From a candidate division WWE3 bacterium (GTDB lineage Bacteria; Patescibacteriota; WWE3; 2-01-FULL-39-13), in assembly GCA_027002375.1 (NCBI GenBank), contig JALWZX010000024.1, forward strand, positions 1-6,480: a DNA stretch of 6,480 bases, read 5' to 3'. Position 1 is the stretch's first letter. The number at the start of each line of letters is the position of its first letter. Both the position numbers and the translations under genes were made by a program. This document shows, piece by piece, positions 1-5,665 of the stretch. Below the pieces are notes generated by a model. That model searched no databases. It was given only the letters and a program-made list of their open reading frames with translations, and was not told the DNA's origin.

Positions 1-53
1 GAATGAAATATAATGATGAAATTGTGATATTTTTTTTACATATTTCATATTTA

Positions 54-80
54 AACTCGGTGCGTGCACAACACCGAGTT
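54..80. repeat. Perfect 9-bp hairpin with 9-nt loop
   Basis: AACTCGGTG at 54-62 is exactly complementary to CACCGAGTT at 72-80, around the loop 63-71. It is GC-richer than its AT-rich surroundings. Read on the minus strand it lies downstream of the exported-protein gene and is followed by only a short T run, so it is a weak terminator candidate. Read on the plus strand it would be the first helix of the structured segment that continues to 209. Its function is unknown; the helix itself is directly visible. Confidence 0.6.
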
Positions 81-103
81 ACTGTTCTAATTACATATAT
101 TCA

Positions 104-209
104 CTATGCCAAGCCCTAATCATTCAGGTGGGCGCGAAGATAGACGAATCATTAGATTTCGTGCAACATAGAGGCATAGGAAGCTCCCGACATTAGTCGG
201 GAGAGCTTC
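104..209. other. Candidate structured RNA segment or mobile-element end
   Basis: No coding region is convincing here, but complementary segments are nested and abut each other. CTATGCC (104-110) pairs with GGCATAG (173-179). GCCC (113-116) can pair with GGGC (130-133), or CTAATCATTC (116-125) with GAATCATTAG (146-155) with one C-C mismatch, or ACGAATC (144-150) with GATTTCGT (155-162) with one bulge; these inner helices are mutually exclusive. The next helix (180-209) begins one base after the first closes. Possible readings are a 3'UTR structure of the minus-strand gene ending at 214, an independent small RNA, or a remnant of an IS200/IS605-type end, since a GC-rich hairpin followed by TTCAC on the plus strand resembles such right ends. 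The strand is undecided and no known RNA family was recognised. Confidence 0.35.
180..209. terminator. Strong GC-rich hairpin just past the exported-protein stop codon
   Basis: GAAGCTCCCGAC (180-191) pairs with GTCGGGAGAGCTTC (196-209) around an ATTA loop, giving 12 base pairs with a 2-nt bulge. It lies 4 nt past the stop codon (214-216) of the minus-strand gene, where a transcription terminator or a stabilising 3' hairpin is expected. There is no good T-run after it on either strand, so intrinsic termination is uncertain. On the plus strand it is followed by TTCAC, which is why a mobile-element end is an alternative. Confidence 0.45.
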
Positions 210-213
210 ACTT

Positions 214-858
214 TCATTCACTAGTTTCAGTTCCCGTTATTAGGAAATCATATACAGCCTGTTGCCCATCATTTGAATCTGATACACCAGTACCATCAAA
301 CTTCATTACAAAGCCCCTTGTCTCGTTTGGGCTTATACTGCCAAGGGCAAACGTATCGTTTCTCATTCTTAAAATAGTATCGTAGCCATATGACGTGCCA
401 GTTTCACCTGCGTCTACAACACCATTACTATTAGTATCGTTCCATTCTAAAACTTCCACATAAAGATCATCTCTCAAAACATCTGGATCGCTAACATAAT
501 CAACCTTACTTACCAAATCCATTGCATTAGAGCCCTTATTGTATACCTTTATTGCAAACTGATCTGACCACTCTTGCGTAATACCCTCAAAAGCCGGACC
601 ATCTACCGAATCAACCAAATTGGAATCTGTAGCAGAAACACTAGAATCTGCTAATATTTTAAGTGCGGTATTTGCTGGCTCTTCATCGCCACCGCCAGTA
701 GTTTCACCAACTGAAAAAGACGTACCAGCAACTTTAACAGTCTCTTCTAATACTGCCGAAGTAGCTTGTACTATAGAGCTAACAGAAAACAATATCAAAA
801 ACACACTTAAAATTCCCCTATATAAATATCTATTTCTTAAAATTAATTTTATATTCAT
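214..858 (-). CDS. TasA/CalY-like exported protein with a calcium-loop motif
   Basis: Predicted 214-residue secreted or surface protein. The N-terminus has basic residues (MNIKLILRNR), a hydrophobic stretch at about 16-31, then ATSAVLEETVKVAGTSFSVG (32-51). This resembles the SipW-dependent signal and first strand of TasA, CalY and camelysin-type proteins (A-T-x-A, then T-F-x-x-G). A short Gly/Glu linker (51-61) precedes a probable beta-sandwich domain. Residues 141-152, DTNSNGVVDAGE, match a DxNxNGxxDxxE calcium-binding loop as in EF-hand or dockerin repeats. ATG at 858 is chosen because AAGGGGGTGAG sits just upstream; the in-frame GTG at 867 falls inside that ribosome-binding site. In TasA/CalY families such proteins form fibres or are matrix and surface components, but that role here is inference. 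No SipW peptidase or partner is in the window. It is separated from nrdJ by a terminator, so it is its own transcription unit. Confidence 0.7.
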   Translation of the reverse strand: MNIKLILRNRYLYRGILSVFLILFSVSSIVQATSAVLEETVKVAGTSFSVGETTGGGDEEPANTALKILADSSVSATDSNLVDSVDGPAFEGITQEWSDQFAIKVYNKGSNAMDLVSKVDYVSDPDVLRDDLYVEVLEWNDTNSNGVVDAGETGTSYGYDTILRMRNDTFALGSISPNETRGFVMKFDGTGVSDSNDGQQAVYDFLITGTETSE

Positions 859-902
859 TGTTCTCACCCCCTTGGATAAATTAATTAACTACATATATGT
901 TA

Positions 903-931
903 TCTAAATGCTATATACAAAAATGGGTCAA
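903..931 (-). promoter_or_regulatory. Possible promoter of the exported-protein gene
   Basis: On the minus strand TTGACC (931-926) is followed after 17 bp by TTTAGA (908-903), about 45 bp before the ATG at 858. The -35 match is good and the -10 match is poor. It lies between the nrd operon terminator and the gene, where a promoter is needed. Weak evidence beyond position and spacing. Confidence 0.3.
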
Positions 932-969
932 AATTTTTAAATGAATATTAAAACGGTTTAACAAGAAAG

Positions 970-1003
970 AAAAAGAAAAAAAGCACGCCTTTGGCGTGCC
1001 CTT
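970..1003 (-). terminator. Rho-independent terminator of the nrdR-nrdJ operon
   Basis: On the minus strand the 7-bp stem GCACGCC / GGCGTGC (999-993 with 989-983, loop AAA) is followed at once by a T-rich tract (TTTTTTTC then more T/C, 982-965). This is a textbook intrinsic terminator about 130 nt after the nrdJ stop. The plus strand also has some T after the stem, but no plus-strand gene leads into it. Confidence 0.88.
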
Positions 1004-1047
1004 TAAATCAACCACAAATAGCTCAAACAATAGTGAAACACACAACT

Positions 1048-1124
1048 GAAGTCTAGGCTTTTCTATGCCAAGGTTACAGCAATCTGTCGATCTGTCTATA
1101 CGATCTTCGTCAGATTGAGACTTC
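1048..1124 (-). other. Possible three-way-junction RNA in the nrdJ 3'UTR
   Basis: Read on the minus strand, starting 9 nt after the nrdJ stop, GAAGTCT (1124-1118) pairs with AGACTTC (1054-1048). Inside it, CAATCTG (1117-1111) pairs with CAGATTG (1086-1080), and CTTGGC (1072-1067) can pair with GCCTAG (1058-1053) with one mismatch. That last helix overlaps the outer helix by two bases. The two 7-bp helices are perfect and directly adjacent, which would allow stacking. The terminator hairpin follows about 49 nt later. It may be a 3'UTR stability element or a small RNA released from the nrd transcript. No known family was recognised. Confidence 0.4.
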
Positions 1125-1133
1125 GGCGTATTC

Positions 1134-3749
1134 TCAACACCTACTATAATTGCAACTAAAACACTTAACACAGCCTTCTGTATCAACAAGTGTCATGTTT
1201 CCACATTCTGGACATACAGATGCATTTTTAAATATTGCACTTTTTTGTTGCAAGTTATTGTCGGCATTCTGATGGTCATGGTTAGATCCTTTATCTTTAT
1301 TAGGTTCTTTGTAATTATCTTTTTTACTGCTAAACAATGACTCTTGCTTATAAGTGTTTTTATCATGTAAAACAGCTATGTCATTCTCATCTAATTTCTT
1401 ACTTAACTCTAATTCGTCGAGCAAAACCTTGCCAACCGCATCCGGAATACTGCTTACCCTGTTAATTCCAAAACCTAAACTAGTTGCACCCCCTATACCC
1501 TTTAATTGATATGCTACCTCTTCTAATGCAGCATTTGGAGAATCAGCACTTCTAAGCCAACCACTAATTAAACGGCCTAATGCTTCTGACAATGCTGCTG
1601 TATCACTACCACTTTTACCCATATTTATAAAAACTTCGAATGGTGCTTTACCAGTCTTACCATTTCTGTTTACTGTGATATACGCTTTACCTACTGGTGT
1701 TTGTACTTCGTGGGTTCTACCAATTACAACTTGAGGCCTTGGTCTCTTAATGTCATCACCAACACCAACATCTACTATATTTGATTCATTCACAACAATA
1801 TCGTTTGCCCTTGTTTCTTGTGTTTTGTTATCTTTAGTAGATTTCGTTTCTAACACCACTTCATCTCTAGAACCCGTAACATAAACTGTTAATCCTTTAC
1901 ATCCTAAGGACCATGCCATTTTATAAGCATTTCTAATATCGTCTAGCGTTGCATCTTCAGGAAAATTACAAGTCTTAGATATAGAGTTATCTACAAATCT
2001 TTGAATTGCAGCCTGCATTTTAACATGTTCTTCTGGTTTTATGTCTAATGACACCACAAATGTATTTTTTATATCTTCTGGAAGCTCAGGAACATCTTTT
2101 AATGTACCATTTTCTATTACCTCCGTTATAATTTCTTCCTTAACATCATCCTTTAAGTTTAATTTATCTAGTTTATCTTTAAATGATGGGCTAACATATG
2201 TTAATTGAAGGTTCTCATCTTGACCAGCCGCTTGGTATACGTTTCTATAATATGCTAAGGCAAAAACTGGTTCACAACCGTATCCTTCAGTACCAAAGAC
2301 AGTAGCAGTTGTACCTGTTGGTGCAACCGTAAGCTGAGCTGCATTTCTTATACCAGACCTCAATAATCTATTTTTAAACTTGTTCCAATTTATGTTTGGT
2401 CTTTTTAAATCTAATTTATACTCAACCATTGATTTAGGTATCTGCCACCTAAAATTTTTAGGGTTATATATACTCTCTTTGATTCCTGGAAATGCACCTT
2501 TTTCTTCTGCTAGTTTTACACTTGTTAACATTGCATGATATTTAACAAACTCAGTTAACTGTGAAGCTAAATCAAGACTTTCTTCACTTCCATATCTAAT
2601 ACCTAATTTATACATCACATCTGCTAGTCCCATATATCCAAAACCGATTCGTCTATTTTTCATTGCTGCTTTTTTCAGCTCTGGAACAGATGGAACATAT
2701 GTGTTCATATCAACAACATCATCTAGAAATCTTACACCAAGTTCTATGCTTTCTTTTAAATGTTCCCAATCGATCCCTTTAGCGTCAACTGATTCTGCTA
2801 AATTAACGTGACCTAAACAACAATTTTCGTACGGGCCCAACCATTGTTCACCACAAGGATTTGTTGCTTCTAGTTCATATTGGTCAGGTACTGGATTGGT
2901 TCTATTAGCTTCATCTATGAACAAAATACCTGGTTCACCATTCTTATATGCATATTTAACTATTTCATCGAAAATTTCGCGAGCTTTTACTGTTTTCCAA
3001 ACTTTTTTATTTCTAGGGTTAATTAAATCAAAGTCATCATCGTTCTCTACTGCCCTCATAAATTCATCTGTTATTGCAACTGATATATTAAAATTTGTTA
3101 ATTCGCCCTCAATAGCTTTTGCCCTAATAAAATCTAATATATCAGGATGGTCAACACGTAATACCGCCATATTTGCACCACGTCTGGCTCCACCTTGTGC
3201 TATTTGTCCAAACGCTGCGTCATAAGACTTCATAAAGCTAACTGGACCACTCGCTTTTCCATTACTTCTAGAAACTGTATCTCCTTTTGGTCTTATCTTT
3301 GAAAAGGAGAAACCATTGCCACCCCCTGTTTGTTGAATTAAAGCAGCATTTCTTAATGTTGAATATATTCCATCCGACTCCTTACCTAAGTCATCAGAAA
3401 TTGGCAAAACAAAACAGGCAGCTAATTGCCCTAGAGGTGTATCAGCACCTGTCCATGTAGGCGAATTAGGAATAAATCTTTTTGACCCTAGTAGATTGTA
3501 GAAATACTTAGCATACTCATTTTTTAACTTTTTTGTTTTTTCAGCCTTTGCAACATGACTTGCAACACGCATAAATGCTTCCTCTACTGTTTCATTAACA
3601 TTTCCATCTTCATCACGCGTACAATATCGTCTAGTAAAAACTTCTTTTGCGTTTTCTTCCAAATTTATTGTTGTAACATTTTTTAATGTTTTATACTTTG
3701 GTTTAGTAGCCGTATCGCTACGGCTTTTGTTTTTTTTTGTGCGAGGCAT
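1134..3749 (-). CDS. nrdJ: Adenosylcobalamin-dependent (class II) ribonucleoside reductase
   Basis: 871-residue cytoplasmic enzyme reducing ribonucleotides to deoxyribonucleotides through a cobalamin-generated thiyl radical. Visible signatures are the redox cysteine in QLAACFVLPISDD (C112), a Gly-rich stretch QQTGGGNGFSFS (139-150), ARRGANMAVL (188-197), the active-site NPCGE with N297, radical Cys C299 and E301, and the second redox cysteine C310 eleven residues after C299, as in the Thermotoga enzyme. AWSLGCKGLTVYVTGSRDEV follows later. The C-terminal part is a TSCPD-like domain, then a hydrophilic Lys/Asn/His-rich linker, then a cysteine tail with C846, C849, C860, C863, C866 and C871 that probably passes electrons from thioredoxin or binds zinc. 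No N-terminal ATP-cone motif is seen, so overall activity control may rest on NrdR. No intein. ATG at 3749 has no close Shine-Dalgarno (AAGGA is 17 nt away). It lies downstream of nrdR in the same orientation. Confidence 0.96.
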   Translation of the reverse strand: MPRTKKNKSRSDTATKPKYKTLKNVTTINLEENAKEVFTRRYCTRDEDGNVNETVEEAFMRVASHVAKAEKTKKLKNEYAKYFYNLLGSKRFIPNSPTWTGADTPLGQLAACFVLPISDDLGKESDGIYSTLRNAALIQQTGGGNGFSFSKIRPKGDTVSRSNGKASGPVSFMKSYDAAFGQIAQGGARRGANMAVLRVDHPDILDFIRAKAIEGELTNFNISVAITDEFMRAVENDDDFDLINPRNKKVWKTVKAREIFDEIVKYAYKNGEPGILFIDEANRTNPVPDQYELEATNPCGEQWLGPYENCCLGHVNLAESVDAKGIDWEHLKESIELGVRFLDDVVDMNTYVPSVPELKKAAMKNRRIGFGYMGLADVMYKLGIRYGSEESLDLASQLTEFVKYHAMLTSVKLAEEKGAFPGIKESIYNPKNFRWQIPKSMVEYKLDLKRPNINWNKFKNRLLRSGIRNAAQLTVAPTGTTATVFGTEGYGCEPVFALAYYRNVYQAAGQDENLQLTYVSPSFKDKLDKLNLKDDVKEEIITEVIENGTLKDVPELPEDIKNTFVVSLDIKPEEHVKMQAAIQRFVDNSISKTCNFPEDATLDDIRNAYKMAWSLGCKGLTVYVTGSRDEVVLETKSTKDNKTQETRANDIVVNESNIVDVGVGDDIKRPRPQVVIGRTHEVQTPVGKAYITVNRNGKTGKAPFEVFINMGKSGSDTAALSEALGRLISGWLRSADSPNAALEEVAYQLKGIGGATSLGFGINRVSSIPDAVGKVLLDELELSKKLDENDIAVLHDKNTYKQESLFSSKKDNYKEPNKDKGSNHDHQNADNNLQQKSAIFKNASVCPECGNMTLVDTEGCVKCFSCNYSRC

Positions 3750-3922
3750 AATTTTTTATTTTTCTGTCCTTAAATTATTTAACTAAATATAACCAAATAC
3801 AAATAGATACATGTTGGCTATATCAATCATCATAGATATAGTCATAGTCATAAGCACTATCATCGTGATTCTGCATTGGTTATGATAAATCAAATCATTA
3901 TCACATAGTAAAATTTCAATAT
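3750..3922 (-). other. nrdR-nrdJ spacer with a 17-codon Tyr/Asp-rich small ORF
   Basis: The 173-nt gap has no terminator and no NrdR box, so nrdJ is probably co-transcribed with nrdR. It contains one short minus-strand reading frame, ATG at 3876 to TGA at 3823, coding MQNHDDSAYDYDYIYDD. Part of it is the tandem hexamer GTCATA repeated at 3841-3852 (plus strand). No Shine-Dalgarno precedes the ATG, so the peptide may be chance. I looked for a cobalamin riboswitch, which could suit a B12-dependent enzyme, and saw no B12-box. Confidence 0.3.
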
Positions 3923-4366
3923 TTAATCTAATTTGTCTAATTCATTCTTAAATTCATCGACATCATTAAAGTCTAAAAACACACTGGCAAACCTCATATA
4001 TGCGACCTTATCGACATGTTCTAATCTAGTTAAAACCATTCTACCTATATCACTTGCAGAAACTTTATTTGATTTTCTGTTCATTATTCGCATTTCTATA
4101 TCATCTATTATTTGTTCAATTTCTTCATCGGGTATTCTTTTTTCGGCAGATATTCTAATTCCTCTTGTCAATTTTTCTCTATCGTAGTCTTGCATTGACC
4201 CATCTTTTTTTATAATTTTTATTTTTATATCTTCAATTCTTTCATATGTTGTAAATCGCTTCTTGCACCTTAGACATTCACGTCTTCTTCTCGAAACTGG
4301 TTCATCTTCAAGATCTCTTTTGTCAATGACCTTTGTTTCCTTGTGTTTACAATATGGACAAAACAT
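3923..4366 (-). CDS. nrdR: Transcriptional repressor NrdR
   Basis: 147-residue regulator of ribonucleotide reductase genes. The zinc ribbon has C3 and C6 (MFCPYC) and C31 and C34 (ECLRCKKRFTTYE), with the basic RRRR run in between. The ATP-cone follows from about residue 45, with IIKKDGSMQDYDREKLTRGI matching the family's nucleotide-binding signature, and later RMVLTRLEHVDKVAYMRFASV as in other NrdR proteins. Family knowledge: NrdR binds ATP/dATP and in the dATP-bound state represses nrd operons at paired NrdR boxes; two such boxes lie just upstream. ATG at 4366 is chosen because NrdR proteins begin about two residues before CPYC; an in-frame TTG at 4375 would add three residues. No clear Shine-Dalgarno is present. 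First gene of the probable nrdR-nrdJ operon. Confidence 0.96.
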   Translation of the reverse strand: MFCPYCKHKETKVIDKRDLEDEPVSRRRRECLRCKKRFTTYERIEDIKIKIIKKDGSMQDYDREKLTRGIRISAEKRIPDEEIEQIIDDIEMRIMNRKSNKVSASDIGRMVLTRLEHVDKVAYMRFASVFLDFNDVDEFKNELDKLD

Positions 4367-4412
4367 ATATATCAAATAAAACTACTTAATACACCAACAG
4401 TCTCACACAATG

Positions 4413-4441
4413 ATTATACCACAATATATAGTGTGATAGAC
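4413..4441 (-). promoter_or_regulatory. Extended -10 promoter of nrdR-nrdJ
   Basis: On the minus strand a perfect TATAAT (4418-4413) is preceded by TGG, giving the extended -10 form TGnTATAAT. The -35 position at 17 bp (GTCTAT, 4441-4436) is a poor match, which an extended -10 can tolerate. Transcription would start near 4406, leaving a leader of about 40 nt before ATG 4366. The whole spacer is occupied by NrdR box 1. Confidence 0.75.
4419..4434. promoter_or_regulatory. NrdR box 1 (promoter-proximal operator)
   Basis: CCACAATATATAGTGT fits the 16-bp NrdR consensus acaCwATATATwGtgt at every core position. It abuts the TATAAT at 4413-4418 and covers its upstream TG, so bound NrdR would block RNA polymerase. 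Confidence 0.88.
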
Positions 4442-4450
4442 ATCATCTTG

Positions 4451-4466
4451 GCACAATCTATTGTGT
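4451..4466. promoter_or_regulatory. NrdR box 2 (upstream operator)
   Basis: GCACAATCTATTGTGT is a second NrdR-box match with 6-bp arms CACAAT / ATTGTG. Its centre is 32 bp from box 1, three helical turns, the spacing typical of NrdR box pairs, so both are on the same face of the DNA. Confidence 0.88.
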
Positions 4467-4480
4467 TTCACAATGACCTG

Positions 4481-4510
4481 TTATTGTAACTATGGGGTGC
4501 AAACTATACT
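4481..4510 (+). promoter_or_regulatory. Possible old promoter of the HELVH gene
   Basis: TTATTG (4481-4486) and TATACT (4505-4510) are 18 bp apart on the plus strand; TTGTAA (4484-4489) with a 15-bp spacer is an alternative -35. With the IS30 element removed, the start codon now at 5666 would lie about 36 bp beyond the -10, so this would be a natural promoter for that gene. Weak sequence match, supported mostly by position. Confidence 0.3.
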
Positions 4511-4529
4511 CTGTATTGGTTGGTACATT

Positions 4530-5606
4530 TTAGGTCGAAGTGCCCCACCCAGCAAAATTAGCAACAACTAATTCATTCTGTTTCTGATATCTTCTGAATT
4601 TATGTTTGTTTACTTCTTCCTCCATAGCTTCTGCAGGTGTTTTCCATCCTAAACACTTCATTGGTCTGTTATTCAATTGATTCTCTATGTATTGTATTTG
4701 TTCATCTGTGTATTTACCAATATTGTCACCTTTAGGTATGTATCTTCTTATTTCTTTGATTGTCCTTTCAACAGTACCTTTTTCCCAAGGGTGATATGCT
4801 CCACAGAAGAACCAATCAACATTACATTCTTCAGATATCTCAACATGCTTTGTGTTCTCTTTTCCATTATCTGATGTGATACTCCTTGTTATCGGTTTAC
4901 TTGACTTTTGAACAGACTTTAACACTTTTATACTATTTGTTAATGCTTTTTTCTTGCTTTTCGCTGTTTTATCTTTCATCTTTGATAATTTTGCGTATCT
5001 AGTCTTTCTTTCGGCCTCTATTGATAAAGTAGTTTTATATCCACGGCCACTTTCCATATTATCTGTTTCAATATGACCAACCTGTGTTCTTTTATTTGCC
5101 TTAGTAGATCTCTTATCGATGCTAACGGCATTTGGTATAGGTGATTTAAATTCAGATTTATTAATACCCCGTTTCGATTTTTTACGTTTTGGTCTTCTAT
5201 TAGGTAAATATTCCCACAGTTTGTGCTTTTTTCCTTTGCCGTATATGTATTGATATATTGCTTCAGTTGATATATACATTTCAGGGTGAAATGTCCTTAA
5301 TCTACCTGATATTTGCTCTGGAGACCATCTATTATTCCTTATTTTATCCATTACATACATGTATGTATCTAATCTTTTAAGTGATGCCTTAGGTCGTTGT
5401 TCTGTCGCTCTTTTTATTGCAATCTCATTAGCTTTACAAGGTATATATGGCTTACCAGCATATCTATTTCTTTTGTATTCTCTTGATATTGTTCTATGGT
5501 CACAATTTAAAACCTTAGCGATGTACCTAAAAGATTTATTTTGTTCTTTTAGTGCATAAAGAATTTCACGTTCTTCTAAACTCAAATGTTTATACTTTTT
5601 TGACAT
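4530..5606 (-). CDS. IS30-family transposase
   Basis: 358-residue DDE transposase, apparently full length. An N-terminal helix-turn-helix covers about residues 8-45 (LSLEEREILYALKEQNKSFR onward to TISREYKRN), and the second IS30 region contains WSPEQISGRL (94-103). The catalytic triad is D182 in GHIETDNMESG, D246 in ITSDNGKEN and E280 in YHPWEKGTVERT, with 33 residues between D246 and E280 as in the family. IRRYIPKG and NNRPMKCLGWKTPAEA follow, both typical. ATG 5606 has an excellent Shine-Dalgarno, AAAGGAGGTG, six bases upstream. The last residues (GWGTST) are encoded by the left terminal repeat and the stop lies just outside the matching repeat, so the C-terminus may differ slightly from the ancestral protein. 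It acts on DNA, catalysing cut or copy transposition of its own element. Probably active by sequence. Confidence 0.94.
   Translation of the reverse strand: MSKKYKHLSLEEREILYALKEQNKSFRYIAKVLNCDHRTISREYKRNRYAGKPYIPCKANEIAIKRATEQRPKASLKRLDTYMYVMDKIRNNRWSPEQISGRLRTFHPEMYISTEAIYQYIYGKGKKHKLWEYLPNRRPKRKKSKRGINKSEFKSPIPNAVSIDKRSTKANKRTQVGHIETDNMESGRGYKTTLSIEAERKTRYAKLSKMKDKTAKSKKKALTNSIKVLKSVQKSSKPITRSITSDNGKENTKHVEISEECNVDWFFCGAYHPWEKGTVERTIKEIRRYIPKGDNIGKYTDEQIQYIENQLNNRPMKCLGWKTPAEAMEEEVNKHKFRRYQKQNELVVANFAGWGTST
4536..4548 (+). repeat. IS30 left terminal inverted repeat
   Basis: CGAAGTGCCCCAC, exactly complementary to 5642-5654. It overlaps the 3' end of the transposase gene. Confidence 0.85.
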
Positions 5607-5620
5607 TTATTGCACCTCCT

Positions 5621-5640
5621 TTGGTATTTTATTTTACCAA
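5621..5640. repeat. Palindrome just upstream of the transposase ribosome-binding site
   Basis: TTGGTA (5621-5626) and TACCAA (5635-5640) form a 6-bp inverted repeat with an AT-only 8-nt spacer. It lies inside the right end of the element, directly before the Shine-Dalgarno of the transposase. In RNA it could be a weak hairpin near the start; in DNA it could be a protein site. Confidence 0.45.
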
Positions 5641-5641
5641 A

Positions 5642-5654
5642 GTGGGGCACTTCG
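5642..5654 (-). repeat. IS30 right terminal inverted repeat
   Basis: GTGGGGCACTTCG, the reverse complement of 4536-4548. It is followed after 11 bases by the ATG (5666) of the next gene. Confidence 0.85.
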
Positions 5655-5665
5655 TTTTGGAACCT

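Larger units (their letters stand above)
4536..5654 (-). mobile_element. IS30-family insertion sequence
   Basis: About 1.12 kb, bounded by a perfect 13-bp inverted repeat (4536-4548 and 5642-5654) and containing one intact transposase gene that fills almost its entire length. The size and single-gene layout fit IS30 elements. Exact ends and target duplication are not certain: outside the 13-bp match the flanks do not align, and the 2-3 bp duplication usual for the family cannot be called. The element separates the nrdR promoter region from the plus-strand HELVH gene. Confidence 0.85.

Noticed and set aside
104..179. tRNA-like outline: 7-bp closing helix, 76 nt, and a GCCC/GGGC helix where a D-arm would be
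   Set aside because: No T-arm with a TTCRA-type loop before GGCATAG and no 5+7+5 anticodon arm on either strand; no tRNA consensus bases.
859..867. GTG start at 867 for the exported protein
   Set aside because: It lies within the Shine-Dalgarno sequence that is correctly spaced for ATG 858.
1134..1136. Recoding of UGA (as in some Patescibacteria lineages)
   Set aside because: UGA follows the expected YSxC end of NrdJ and no in-frame UGA is needed in any gene here; Trp is TGG.
911..1189. 92-residue minus-strand frame overlapping the nrdJ end
   Set aside because: It overlaps the nrdJ cysteine tail in another frame and reads through the terminator; no family features.
2896..3225. Plus-strand open frames opposite nrdJ, nrdR and the transposase
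   Set aside because: They are antisense shadows of strongly supported genes, with no ribosome-binding sites or recognisable motifs.
3750..3922. Cobalamin riboswitch upstream of nrdJ
   Set aside because: The gap is shorter than the usual riboswitch and shows no B12-box or its typical helices on the minus strand.
4367..4375. TTG start at 4375 for nrdR
   Set aside because: ATG 4366 gives the family's usual N-terminus just before CPYC; the TTG has no ribosome-binding site either.
5552..5665. Plus-strand upstream extension of the HELVH frame into the IS
   Set aside because: Those residues are antisense to the transposase start and the terminal repeat; they are not part of the original gene.
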